DNA of 64,000 nucleotides from NCBI GenBank assembly GCA_002989075.1, contig PSQN01000006.1:1935018-1999017 (forward strand), written 5' to 3'. The stretch comes from Arthonia radiata (lineage: Eukaryota > Ascomycota > Arthoniomycetes > Arthoniales > Arthoniaceae). Below are positions 10,631 through 22,136 of the stretch, in pieces. Under the pieces are notes generated by a model. That model made no database searches. It saw nothing but the letters and a program-made list of their open reading frames with translations, and was not told where the DNA came from. The position numbers were made by a program, and so were the translations under genes. Each line of letters opens with the position of its first letter. Positions within the stretch are counted from its first letter, which is position 1.

Positions 10631-12548
10631 ATGCATCCAGCAGTGTTCACAGTCCTTCTCGCGACCCTCACAGGCGCTACACCCATCGACAAGAGACAAA
10701 TCGGCAGTGGCTCGTCCGCAGGTGGTCTGGGATCCCTCGAGGGTTCGTCTGCAGGCGGTCTCGGAGGTGCATCTTCGGGTGGCCTGCCACAACTTGGCGG
10801 TGCCAGTGGAAGTGGATTCCCTGGAGCTGGTGCCGGGTCAGGAAGTGGTTTCCCGGGAGCCGCCAGTGGCTCAGGAAGCGGCCGTGGCCATCGCGGCCAT
10901 CACACACCGGGCGCCTTCCCAATCCCCACCGGAGCCAGTGGTGCAGGCGGACTTCCAGGTCTTGGCAGGTAAATCATAATACGAGACTGTCAAGGTAAAC
11001 GAATACACATGGTACTGACTATTCCCTTTCCAGCGGCGGCTCTTTCCCTATCCCCACTCCAGGTGCTGGCTCTTCGTTCCCAGGTGTTGGTGGGTCATCA
11101 GGCTCGGGATCTTCTTTCCCAGGTCTCGGTGGTTCCACCGGCTCCGGTTCTTCTCTCCCCAGTCTCGGCGGTGCTGAGGGGTCATCCCCATTGAGCGGCG
11201 GTGGCCTCGGGTCCAGCAGCGGCAGCATCCCCAGTTTGAGCTCAGGCTCTTCCTCCTCGTCCCCCCTCAGCGGCGGCGAACTCGGTGGGTTGGGCGGCGA
11301 GGCTGGTGGTCTCAGTGGTGAGTTGAAACCTTCTCGTATCAGTTTTGAAGAAAACGTTTACTAACACTTCTCAGGAGGCTCATCGTCAGGCGGCCTCGGT
11401 AGTGCTCTCGGTGGCATCGGCAAGAAAGTCAAGCGTCAGTTCGGTGGCTCTGGTGGCCTGGGCAGCCTTTTCGGTGGCGGGTCGTCATCTTCAGGGTCAA
11501 GCTCGAATCCCTTCGGCTCTTTTGGCGGCGGCAGCAGCGGCTCTAGCGGATCCTCACCATTCTCAGGACTTGGCGGTGGCAGCTCGACCGGTTCATCACC
11601 GTTTACCGGACTCGGCGGATCTTCCGGCTCGCTACCAACGCCTGGTGTAAGTCGACCATAGTGAGACATGCGCGCCCTTGCTAACCACTGGTATTTAGGC
11701 TGGCGGTCTCGGTGGTGGTGCTGGCAGCAGCTTTCCCGGTCTCGGCGGCTCAACAGGCTCTGGTGCTGCTACTCCTTCCTCAGCTCCTTCAGCTCCTTCA
11801 ACTCCTTCTACGCCTTCAACTGGGGGCAGCGGATTAGGTGGCATTGGCGGCGGAGCAGCTGGCGGAGCAGCTGGCGGAGCGACTGGTGGAAGCACAGGTG
11901 GTGGCTTAGGCGCAATTGGCGGTGGTGGCAGCAGCACTGCCAGTGACGTCGAAAACAAAAAGTGCGGGTCCGTGACATTGATCTTCGCACGGGGCACGTC
12001 CGAAGGCGGTAACGTTGGAAGCTCTGTTGGTCCCCAGTTCATCAGTGGCCTCAAGGGCGCCTACCCGGATCTTGCCGCCCAGGGCGTCAACTATCCAGCT
12101 ACATGTACGTTTGACCATTTCTTGCAGCGAGATGGTATTGTGCTAACGACAAGTAGGGGCCGGCAACGCGCCAGGTGGTGACACTGAAGGCAAGCAATCC
12201 ATGACCGACCTCGCCAACCAGGCCGTTCAGAACTGCCCAGACACTCAGCTTGTCTTGTCCGGCTACTCGCAAGGTGGCATTGTCACGCACGATACCTTGG
12301 CACAGCTCCCAACCGAGACAGCAGCAAAGGTCGGCGCTGTTGTTACGTACGGGGACCCGGACAGCAAGGCAGCATTCAAGAATGTGGACGCGAGCAAGAC
12401 CAAGGTCTTCTGCGCTCAAGGCGACGGCGTCTGCGCGGGTACTGCCTCCATCTCGGCAGCACACTTGAGCTACGGCGACGACATCGGTGCGGCAGTGCAG
12501 TTCGTGCAGTCGGTGATCCCAGCCGCTGGCGGTGTTGCTCCTCAATAG
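10631..12548 (+). CDS. Secreted cutinase (CE5) with a long Gly/Ser-rich N-terminal extension
   Basis: Exons 10631-10968, 11034-11317, 11375-11646, 11699-12104 and 12157-12548 join to 1692 nt, or 563 residues, over twice the usual 200-230. A signal peptide (MHPAVFTVLLATLTGA) is followed by IDKRQ, a Kex2-type site. About 390 residues of Gly/Ser/Pro-rich low complexity follow, containing a second site, KKVKRQ, in exon 3. A Thr/Ser/Pro stretch and Gly-rich repeats precede the catalytic domain, which starts at CGSVTLIFARGTSE. The triad is visible: Ser in GYSQGG near residue 469, Asp in GDGVC near 523 and His in AAHLSYG near 535. The last intron sits inside the catalytic domain. Cutinases hydrolyse plant cutin polyester or related esters outside the cell. 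The extension could be a wall-anchoring linker or a processed pro-region; its function is unknown. Confidence 0.92.
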
Positions 12549-15500
12549 ATGCTTGACGCATAGGTGTGACGATGACAAAACGTATGATAGACGGAGATAC
12601 TTCTTTCGATTCTTGACGTTCCTTTGATAGACAGTTGAGCTGTATGAATTACATTGATACCTGCCGCTTGACGGCTCCGACTAAAACTCTCCTTACTGTG
12701 CCTTTTGTCGTCAATTGCTCATTAGTATAGTTCTCAATACTATAGTCTGAATCACCTGACGTCCAGATGTGGATTAGGGCACTTTCACAGGCTACTCTTC
12801 AAGTTCTTGCGGAGCACTTCCCATGCGACACATTACCGTTCGTGGATAGACTTATTTCTTTTCACGACCGTGTAAAAGCATATGAGCGTACGGATGCGAC
12901 ACTATCCAGTCGCGTGACCGCTACGCCCATGCACACCCCTCACCTCAGGCTTATAGAACGTCTCGCTCTCAGGCTAACACCGAGTACAAATCCATGTTGC
13001 CCCATATCAAAAGCAAGCGGTAAATAAGAGTAATCGTTGCTTACCCCTGCAAGAGCTGCTGTGCTTGCGCGAGTCTGCCCAGTTTTGCCATCATCGGTTC
13101 ATAGGAACGCGAGCGTGACCCCGAGGACCGTTCAATCTCAGCTCAGTCGGATCTTCGCCACTCCATTCACGTTGATGTCCCAAGATTCGAGCGCTTACGC
13201 AGGAATAGTAACGTCTTTGACATGGCCGTATAAACAGCAAAAAGCTGGCGAGCCGGGTATTTTGACACGATGATGACCACGTCTGCCCCTGGTGAAAGCT
13301 CTGCTGACAGTCATTGGGTCTAGCCAGAGTGCGGCGAAGAGAGCGAGCGTCTCTTCGATGTGGTTGTGAATGATTCCGCAGCAGACGTAAGACCCAGGTC
13401 ATTACTCAAACACCATCTCGCACTGGTCTCACGGATGAAGAGCAGTGTCTTAGAAACGATGAGATGCATCTTGCTTGCGGTACGGTTGCGGTCTGCGATA
13501 AAAGTGGAGTCCTGCAGTCACTGCACTCAGAGACATTGGCAATGGAATGTCAAGGCAATAATAGGATATCTGGCTTGGAGCCACTTAGTCGAAGGGGTGA
13601 GACTCCCATGAACACATGCAAAGGCTGCCCCAATCGGGTACGGAAACATTCACAGGTGTATGGAAGACTGGTGGGTAGTTGCTTATACATCTATCCTCAT
13701 CAACTCACGACTCGTCAATGGTCGATCCTCAAACTGCGCTCTAGATGTCCAACATGTCGACCAGTAACTATCAACGAACTAGTGCTGGGGAGGTTTGCGA
13801 TAGCTCAGAACTGGATTTGCATTCGTTTATGCAACCATCCGGTCAATCCTGAGAATGTCAATAATCACATCGACTGGCTTGTTTGGTTGTCAAACTTTTC
13901 GTCCGTGGCACAGACTTGCGTTGACCCTTGTTCTAAACCGGACCAAGATCTTAAGAAGAGAGGCTTTCCAGTGTGTCCACATAGAGGAGCAGGACCATGT
14001 AGTCCTTCATATGGGAAATTGGAAGATCCAGTCGATGGGCGGTTGGTAGGCCAGGTACATCCGATTAGGAATCTTTTTCAGAGAGCGGCGAACCTGACGC
14101 AAAAGAATCAACTTCGGTCGCATGAACATGGTTATCTCTTTGATCATGGAGCGCGTGGCCCCAGGCTACACAATGACAAAAAAAGTTCTACGGGTCGAAG
14201 GCATCAAACAGGATGAGGATGAGATCAGCGCGATACCGGCAGCCAGGAAACTAGGGCCAAGAGAGAAGAAAACGGACAAGCAACGCCGGAGGCGGCACAA
14301 AAACGAGTCCGAAGATGGATCAGACGCGTCATCTGGGGACGCTTTCGGAGTTGCGGAGGACACGAAGAATGTCTTCTGACTGGTGCGCCGACGCAGCCCA
14401 TGGATAAAAGCGAAATCAGCAAGGTAGACGACAATGAGTCAAATGCTTCGTCTGACATGAAGCTCAAGGTCACAGGAGCTATTACGAGTGCCGAAAAGAC
14501 AGGTACATTCAGACGACCTTTGCTCCGGAATAGCAAGATCTGCAAGAGAGGGAATGCAGGTGTGATATTTACACGTCCAGGGCTGGACTGGCACTCACAG
14601 AGTGGTGCTGCGGGCGATACTCGAGTCGTTTGGATCAACGCCTCTTTCGAAGATACTAGCGCAACAGCGGCATGGTTCTCAAACAAACTAAGTCTCCTTC
14701 AGCGGCTACGACTCACCAACACACAACTTAAAATCTTGAGCAAGCACCTGGCTGTCATTGGACACGTCGAAGCGTTGTCCTCAACACTCCGTCTCCAGCC
14801 AAAGCGAGGAGGTATGGCGCTACCGAAGAAGGCGAGTGTGATACCACAGACATTCTTCGCCCTTGATTGGTATTGCTTCGTCAAGCTCCAGATTCTGCAG
14901 GGCGTAATGATACTGTCCTTATGCTTTCACTGTCACGCCGAGGTAGAAGCCAATATCCTGGAGGACAACGGCTTGAACACGACTGCCGGCCTGGCATGCG
15001 GAGACTGTGCATCCGAGCAAGATCGATGGGAGCCAAGTGAGATGAATCGGCTAGGTCAGAGGTCGTTTTGAGCATCTGCTTCCAACCTGGGTAACAAAGA
15101 GAGCCGCGAAGCTGGGGAACGAGACCGAGAGGCTGCGATGAAGCGTCTCATTCCGGCTGCCATGTTCAATTACAACACGGGATGGTATATGCGCCCCAAC
15201 CAAAGGCGCTCTGCCATGCTTGTAGGAAGACCCTCACAACAAGATCTGCTCCCGACGATGTTCGGGATGCCGAAGAATCTTCACGGAACTACTGGACGCT
15301 ATCAAAGAAGAACGAAAGTCAAGCGATCTGACCCGCCTATCACCGACGGTGTGCTGCTGTTTCGGTATGCTCAAGACCCGCAAACTATGACAGATGTAAT
15401 GTAAGCGGTTTTCTACGCAGCGAAAACATTGGACACCGGACTGACCATTATCAAGAGCAAGTCTTCCGATTGCAGTATGCTGCGCCATTTCCAAGGGTCA

Positions 15501-16361
15501 CCCGATGACGGTAACGCATTGATGACAAGAGTGCGGAGCACCAAATCCCTGGACGCGTCGTCGAGCATCAAACGCGAGTTCGCGGGATATAGCTTGGTCC
15601 GCTCTGTGCAGCGTTGAGGCCTTACTGGACGGTTACACAAAAGCGGAGACGACTAAACGTGAGAGATAGGACCCTATCTCATCACAGAATAGAATCAGAG
15701 GAGCCTCCAACCTTTGTAAGCACACATATCCGGAGACACATCGCTCAAAACTCATCAGCGTCATTTGTTGTGCTGTTCGTTGACTTTTGACTCCCGCTTA
15801 AGCCTCGCCAAAGGATGAGCATGATATCAGCACGTTCACTTCACTCCGTCCCCCAGGTGTTTGCTGGCGGACGTTGCTGTTTCGATGGCGTTTTGGTATC
15901 ACTTGACAGTTACCGTGACAAACTCTCTCATCGCAATGGGTTTGTACTAGAAGTAGACGACATGCAAGCTGTCTGAAGATCATGTATACTTTTGAGTGGA
16001 TGGTGTGCAGCAGAGTCAAGCTTTTGAGGGACATGTTACCAGAGCCCGGGAAATTAGTGCCCATGGTTCTGGCTGATGGAGGAGACTGCTATGAAATAGT
16101 TCTCTAGTGTTTACGAGTCTTAAGAAAGAGTGCGTGCATGTAACATACGATCCGATCTCATGTTGAAGTAAGCTTCGTGCGGGGGAATGTGGAGCGGACA
16201 GTTGGGTATAGCAATGATGAATCAAACAGACGACATAGATCTATGCCCAACCTAGCGATGGTGGAGCGCTTTGGATAACGCGGCCATTTGATCCAGTTTT
16301 GAAGAAAATACAGATTAAAATTTTTTATACACTGCATTAAGATTGAAATGCACAATTGTTC
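12549..16361. other. Gene-poor interval with long doubtful ORFs
   Basis: About 3.8 kb. Plus-strand open frames occur at 13464-14216, 14122-14379, 14400-15071, 15138-15404 and 15429-15617. None shows a domain I recognise. Several overlap in different frames, and I could not join them into a convincing spliced gene. They may be a lineage-specific multi-exon gene, the remains of one, or chance. Composition is not strikingly AT-rich, so heavy repeat-induced point mutation is not evident. Confidence 0.3.
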
Positions 16362-16432
16362 GGTCTGATAGCTCAGGGGTAGAGCATTCGATTGCAGATC
16401 GAAGGGTCGCGTGTTCGAATCACGCTCAGACC
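16362..16432 (+). tRNA. tRNA-Cys (GCA)
   Basis: All four stems of the cloverleaf pair. The acceptor is GGTCTGA with TCAGACC, the D stem GCTC with GAGC, the anticodon stem TTCGA with TCGAA around loop TTGCAGA, and the T stem GCGTG with CACGC around TTCGAAT. The anticodon is GCA, so cysteine. There is no intron. A T-run (TTTT) follows directly and would end Pol III transcription. Confidence 0.97.
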
Positions 16433-17707
16433 TTTTAGAATTCGCTTGGGTTTTCTGGCCTCGTCCGGTTCCTTTTGCATTGTTTTTGCTGCAGAGTGAT
16501 CCGGCATCTGCGGATTTCCCTGAGGAGGGCGACTGGAGACGATGATTTCAAGGGTTTGCAAATACTTAAATCAGAGGAAACGCATCATGTTGTTCCGGCA
16601 TTCCTGACCAAATCATTGCTGTTGTGTCTACGGTAACGCATTCACGCACATGGAAGTCCAGGTGTTGCATAATGATTTGTAGCGATCTCGGAAGGACACA
16701 ATCTCAGCAAGGGAGATGTCTCTTTGGGCTGGGACTTGAGCCCTGTTCGAGCCCAACCACACCTGCAATGTGCCCCTGGAAGAAGCTGTGATAGGGGCTG
16801 AAACCCCCCATCATGACGGCAAAGCGGGCATCCTCAAGGGCTCTGGCATATCCGATTAACTCCGCTTTCCTCTTCTTTTTTCTCCCTGCCGTCTATGTCT
16901 CGGACAGTCAATACGATGCGTGACAGAGAGAGACCAGCATGCACGCATCCGTCCGTGTGCGTACGACCTTTCCTCTGATCCAGAAATCGTCATCGACGTG
17001 ACAGTCGAATTTGCCGGCGTTCTGAAAGGCGCTAATAAAGCACGTGCGATGCCCTCAACGCGCCTCGGCAGGCAATCTACGAGTGACGCCGGACTGATGC
17101 GGTTCCGTTGAAGCAAGAATCTTACTAACGTCTCGTGCTCAGACGAACCTGAGCATGATGTGCCGCGGCAACTCAAATCTCTCGTCGGAGTGACCTTGAA
17201 GGTTGAGCACTTTCGAAAGTTTTTCGCAGCAACGTCGCAATCCTAAAACGCATTAAAGATGGCTGAGCCGCAAACGCTACTGTCCTTCATGGATAGTGTC
17301 AATTTGACTTCAACAGGTGCCGACAGCCTGCTGGAAACCGTGGCTCTGGCGACGACGCTGTCTCGAATTCTAAATCGAAGATTGTCTCTGATCGGCAGCT
17401 ACTGGCAATCGAGGTCAGCACTAACAGATGCAACAGTGAAGCGGTCGTCAGGTTCGGATATCGGATACATTCGATCCTCCAAGATGTCGTTAACGCAAGT
17501 CATGATCATATACAGGTTCTATCGTACAGCTGAGCCATCGTCTTCCAGGCTGAATAGCATAGACAATGTTGCCCTATGCCCCGAATCGGTCGTACAACGT
17601 CCCGGAGAGAGCCGTCATTCAGTCACAAGCGAATGTGACTGCAGAAAGAAAACTTTTGCAACACCAAAGCCTCCCTAGTGATAAATCCAGTGACCAGTGG
17701 TCCTCAG
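16433..17707. other. Interval with one uncertain ORF
   Basis: A plus-strand frame at 17259-17678 (139 codons, beginning MAEPQTLLSF) is the best candidate. It has a plausible ATG context but no recognised domain, and its second half looks non-coding. It would be convergent with the membrane protein gene that ends at 17708. I see nothing else supported here. Confidence 0.25.
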
Positions 17708-19067
17708 CTAACGACCGGTGCGCAAGTGTTCGAAGCTTTCGCCTCTCCGGAGGTACTGAGGTACGGTCTGATCGTCTCCTCCGAATCGCGGCAGCGGCGG
17801 ACTCATCTGTCCTCGGCGAAGCGTCTCCTGCCGACCATTCTCGAGGTCGTTGAGCTCGACGTAGACATCTGTCTGCTTGCCAACTTCGTAGCGGCCGACA
17901 TTACCACCGCCATTGCTTCGACTGGACGAGCTCATGGTTGGGTCGCTGAGCGTGTTCGGCGTAGAGGCTTGCTTTGTTCTTGTTCCGTAGGCGCTGTTTG
18001 AATTCGCGTATGAGGTCTTGTGGGCCCTTCGGAAGGTATGGTATTTTGTGACGTGCGAGTACAGCTGTCGAAGCGCTGGCAGCGAGGCGAATATGATTGC
18101 GCCATACATTTCCGCCATCTGCCAGTATATAAGTGGGACGAGCTCCCCTTTCGATTAAAGTCAGTATGCGTTCGACGAGTTGTGAGCGAACGACATCATC
18201 TTACATTGGATATCCTTTGAGCTGAAGTTCAGTGCCACGGCACGTCCGATACCACAGCTGGCAGTGACAAGACCGCAGCCTAGAATCGCAAAGAGACCGA
18301 TCTTTGTACGCTTGTCGATCTGAACGTGCTGCATCGCAACGAAGGGGATCGTTGCACACATGAAATCGACGACGCAACTCATGGCCGTGAACATCTTCAC
18401 GATATCGTCGAACGCTTTCTTGTTCATGCAATGGCCGGGAATGGCCTGATTCCATTCTTTCTCGATGGGAATGCAAAGAATGCAATACATGATTGTGGTT
18501 CCGACACTGCACATGAGCATATTAGCTTGCCGCAATCTGATCTTCAAAGCAGCAAGACTTACGCGACAGCCCAGTTGAGACCCATGGCGATCCATAGCGC
18601 CCATACCCATCGTCGAATGGTTCCAATGATGCGCAGGAGCAGAACAATGATGGACGCTCGGGAGAAAGCCAGACTGAACGCACTGAGGACATTGGTTGCA
18701 ATGTTCATCGAGCCGTCATAATTGATTTGGTTTTGCGTCAACAGATACCGATGATGGCCGAATTTGCCCATGTATATCTCAATGAATTGGGGCGCGATGA
18801 AAGCGAGCCCAAGGACCTAACCTTCACGTCAGCGACGGGGCCTTGCTCAAAATCTCGAGGTATTCGCACCATCGCGCCAATAATCAGCCAATCGTCCCAT
18901 CCTGCAGCCGCCTTGATCCAGATGCGCGTGTACAGCCGCAGGCTTACAATCGTCAAAGCTGCAGTGCAGAGCAAGATGTTACAGATCTGAATACCTGGGG
19001 TAGCCCGGTCAGGCCCAATGGTTTCGGGTGTGTTGTAGAGGGGCTGTTTGGTCACTGGTTTCGCCAT
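17708..19067 (-). CDS. Seven-helix membrane protein, SAT4/fungal rhodopsin-domain family
   Basis: Exons, in transcript order, are 19067-18870, 18816-18563, 18506-18205 and 18147-17708. They join to 1194 nt, or 397 residues. The introns of 53-57 nt join IIGAM to VLGLAFIAPQF, LNWAVA to VGTTIMY, and KDIQ to WELVPLIYW. The protein shows the pattern of fungal integral membrane proteins with the rhodopsin-like domain: RLYTRIWIKAAAGWDDWLI after helix 1, then alternating hydrophobic helices with YWQMAEMYGAIIFASLPALR in the last. A polar Ser/Asn/Gly-rich cytoplasmic tail follows. Some relatives in this large family (PTH11-like sets) act as surface receptors in plant pathogens. There is no extracellular CFEM domain here, and the function is unknown. 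Confidence 0.88.
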
Positions 19068-20642
19068 TGTGCCGGATGTAAGAGCCTTGAAGCAGCTGGA
19101 GATGCAAGCCAGGGCAACGGAAGATTATGTACGCAGAACGGTGCATGGGTAGCAGGCTCCTTGCTAATCCATGTCAAGTCTAGGTGTAGCGATGAAACAG
19201 ATGGGGCAAGTCGGATCTTGGGAAGTGCACTGATCACGAATCCTCCTACAGAGGTGGCGCTTTGCAAACTCTGGGAGGGGTTGGGCCGAACCAGGCCGGG
19301 GGAGTTTACGAGGGTCAGCCGGCAGCATTGGCAACGGATTGTAGAACGGTTGGTCTACTTTTAATGCGGCTTTGACAGCGAGCGCTCGGCGTATGTTTTC
19401 ACCAACACCAAGGCCTTACAGTCCACCTCACACTCGCTGCTGTGCGTTCTCTCAACGATGTGTTCGCGCCGAGGTGCAATGTTGAATTTCCCCGCGAGCT
19501 ATCCGCATCCTTCGGTGGATGGGGTCCAATTCATGTTGCTAAACAGGGCTAGCTCCATGCTCGATCTCCAACGTGCCTGCAGGGGCACACATCATCGTGA
19601 GGCGATTATTCTTATCAGCACTCCGTACCAACCTCAACTAGAATACTTTACCTCGAGGCCAAGCAGTTGGTTCTTTGTCCCTGAATTAGGAATGTCACGC
19701 TCTGGGGCTAGAACGACCTTTCACAAGGGCTTTTGCACCACATTGCGAAAGCATCTCGCACCAACACTTGCATCACCGTGGCACCGCCAGAGCCGCAACA
19801 CAAATCCGTTAGGATCTACAGTCCAGGAAGTGGACACCGTGACTCGCAAAAGCCGCGTCGATCCAGTATACGTACTAATGACACCAGCAACATGGCCGCT
19901 AACCACAAGCGAACCATGTCTGTCCATTGCCAGCAATTCCTCCGTCAACGACTGCCGGAAGCAGCAAGAATCTCACAAGGTTTGTCTCGGGATCATCTCA
20001 CTTTGATGTGCAAACGTGTTGGCGCATGACTCTGGCAAAGTCAAGTGCCACGCTACACGACAACTGTCCTGAGACATGCGGAAAGCGTCCGGATGAGGTC
20101 GTCGTTTTCGGAGCATTCAGAGCCAGCGCGCAGACTCAGTACTCCTCTGTGATGTATATGACCCTGCACATTCAAACACTCAGCCTGGCTTCTGGAAAAT
20201 TGCTGTGGAGTACTAACTGCCGAATGTATTCATGTTTCAATAACGAGAGCATTATTGCAGCGTTGCACGCCGCGCTGTCGCCGATTGAAGTAGGTTAATG
20301 CACGGACCGTTCTCACTCAACTGCCGGCCGTCCACTCCACGTGCCAAGCAGACGCCAGCCTCTCCAATAACGACATTACGAGCAATGCGGTGGGAGGCGC
20401 GAAATGACGTGGGATTTTGCTGACCCCATCACATACAAGATACTTACAATAAACATACCATGAAACTTACCGACAGGCACTGATGAAGAAAGCTCCGCCC
20501 CCCCTGTCTCACCCACGTTACTGCGGCTTTTCCCATCTCTGACATTGCGGACCGTACCTGCGTGATAACAAACTTCTTCCTGCATGCACCACATCTTCTG
20601 GGCATCACTCTGGGCATCGCAAGTGTCTTGAAGGGCGTCGTC
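19068..20642. other. Intergenic region before the lipase
   Basis: About 1.6 kb. An ORF at 19458-20006 (182 codons) overlaps others in different frames and lacks any recognisable domain. I see no supported gene, RNA or repeat. The right end serves as the lipase promoter. Confidence 0.35.
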
Positions 20643-22136
20643 ATGTCTTCGTCGTGGGCGTTCAGCAGTTTATACGCATTTTTATTATTCTCACAGCTGA
20701 TACAGCCTTCGTTATGTCAAAGAACACCACTCGTTCCGCCAGCGCCGCTCGCACGCGTCCAGAGCAACACCGTGCTCTCGCCTCCGGGCTCCCTCCCACA
20801 TGACCGCGCCGCGGCCATCATCAACGATGCACAATATGACAACGTGACCTCCGACGCTGTGCAAATAGCTGCCGACTTCGAGGCTTCAAACTGGGCTACC
20901 GGCTCCGTCTTCACCGACCCCTTCTACTTCGAGCTTCCAGGTAACGCCTCGGGCGCCGCACCCGGCGCTCTCCTCAAAGTCGAGCAATCCCTCAACATCT
21001 CCCTCTTCTCTCTTCCCACCCAGCTCGCTCTCTCGCGCTTCTCCTACCAAACCGTCACCTTCAACGGCACCGCCGTCCCCACGTCCGGCTACGTCCTCTG
21101 GCCGTACGCGCCTCGGCCTTTCGATGGCTGCACCGGCGCCCCCGTCGTCGCCTGGGCTCACGGCACCTCCGGCATCAACGCGGAGTGCGCGCCCTCTCAC
21201 TACCAAGACCTGTGGTATGAGTTCGCCGCCCCGATCACGCTCGCAGCCCAAGGCTACGCCGTCGTCGCCCCGGACTATGCAGGCTTAGGCATCAACGCGA
21301 CCGCCGACGGCCAGCCCATCCCGCACCAATGGGGCGCCAACCCCGCGGCCGCCAACGACGTCGCCTACGCCCTCGAAGCGGCCCGCGCCGCCTGGCCCAC
21401 CGAGCTCGCCAAGGAGTTCGTCGTCTTCGGGCACTCGCAAGGCGGCGGCGCGGCGTGGGGTTTCGCGCAGCGCCAGGTCAACCAGCCGCTTGACGGCTAC
21501 AAAGGCACCGTCGCGGTATCGCCGATCACGGATTTTCGCACCAGCTCCACGCTCAACGTCTCCATCGCCGGGCCTGCGATCAACCTCATCGCGAACACGT
21601 GCACGTCCGTCTTCCCCGAGTTCCAGCTCTCCGACTGGCTCACGCCCTCCGCGCTCAAGGCGCTGGCACTCTACATGGACCTGTCCGGCTGCTGGGCCGT
21701 CCGCACCGAGATCCTCGTGTCCCTCGTCGCGCAGTACCTGAAGCCGGACTGGTATACGGGCTGGGTGTTCAACACGTTCAACGACCTGATGCAAAACGGA
21801 GGCAAATCGTTCGTCGGGCCCATGCTGGTGGTGCAGGGGACGGCGGACAAGACGATCAACTACCGCGACACGAGCCGGAACGTGAACGCGACGTGCGACG
21901 TCATCGAGGGCGCGGATCTCGAGTACGTGCTCTTCGAGGGCGCGGACCACCTGCCGACGATGTGGGCGGGGCAGTTTACGTACTTGGATTGGATCCGGGA
22001 GCGGTTCGAGGGGAAGCCGACGAAGGGGGGGTGCAGCAGTCGGACGGTGATGCCGTTGCGGCCGGCGGAGGATTACGGGAATGTGGTGAATTATTTTGTG
22101 GAGAGGCCGTTGTATCAGTATCAGCGGGGGTTGTGA
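20643..22136 (+). CDS. Secreted LIP-family triacylglycerol lipase
   Basis: Single exon of 497 residues from ATG 20643. This start is preferred over an in-frame ATG at 20562 because it places a signal peptide (MSSSWAFSSLYAFLLFSQL) at the very N-terminus. The fold is alpha/beta hydrolase of the secretory-lipase type. WAHGTSG marks the oxyanion region. The nucleophile elbow is GHSQGG with Ser near residue 264. Asp is in VVQGTADKT near 401 and His in EGADHLPTMW near 434. Several N-glycosylation sequons and paired cysteines fit secretion. Third codon positions are extremely G/C-rich compared with neighbours, which also creates long spurious antisense ORFs. Relatives release fatty acids from lipids outside the cell. 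Confidence 0.9.
   Translation: MSSSWAFSSLYAFLLFSQLIQPSLCQRTPLVPPAPLARVQSNTVLSPPGSLPHDRAAAIINDAQYDNVTSDAVQIAADFEASNWATGSVFTDPFYFELPGNASGAAPGALLKVEQSLNISLFSLPTQLALSRFSYQTVTFNGTAVPTSGYVLWPYAPRPFDGCTGAPVVAWAHGTSGINAECAPSHYQDLWYEFAAPITLAAQGYAVVAPDYAGLGINATADGQPIPHQWGANPAAANDVAYALEAARAAWPTELAKEFVVFGHSQGGGAAWGFAQRQVNQPLDGYKGTVAVSPITDFRTSSTLNVSIAGPAINLIANTCTSVFPEFQLSDWLTPSALKALALYMDLSGCWAVRTEILVSLVAQYLKPDWYTGWVFNTFNDLMQNGGKSFVGPMLVVQGTADKTINYRDTSRNVNATCDVIEGADLEYVLFEGADHLPTMWAGQFTYLDWIRERFEGKPTKGGCSSRTVMPLRPAEDYGNVVNYFVERPLYQYQRGL

Noticed and set aside
13464-14216. 250-codon ORF taken as a gene
   Set aside because: No domain, uneven composition and overlap with other frames; kept only as part of a doubtful interval.
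16700-16800. Possible second tRNA near GAGCCCTGTTCGAGCCC
   Set aside because: Only the T-loop-like piece is present; no acceptor or anticodon stem can be formed.
21285-21950. 221-codon minus-strand ORF inside the lipase gene
   Set aside because: It is an antisense product of the strong GC3 bias; the sense strand codes for a complete lipase with its catalytic triad.
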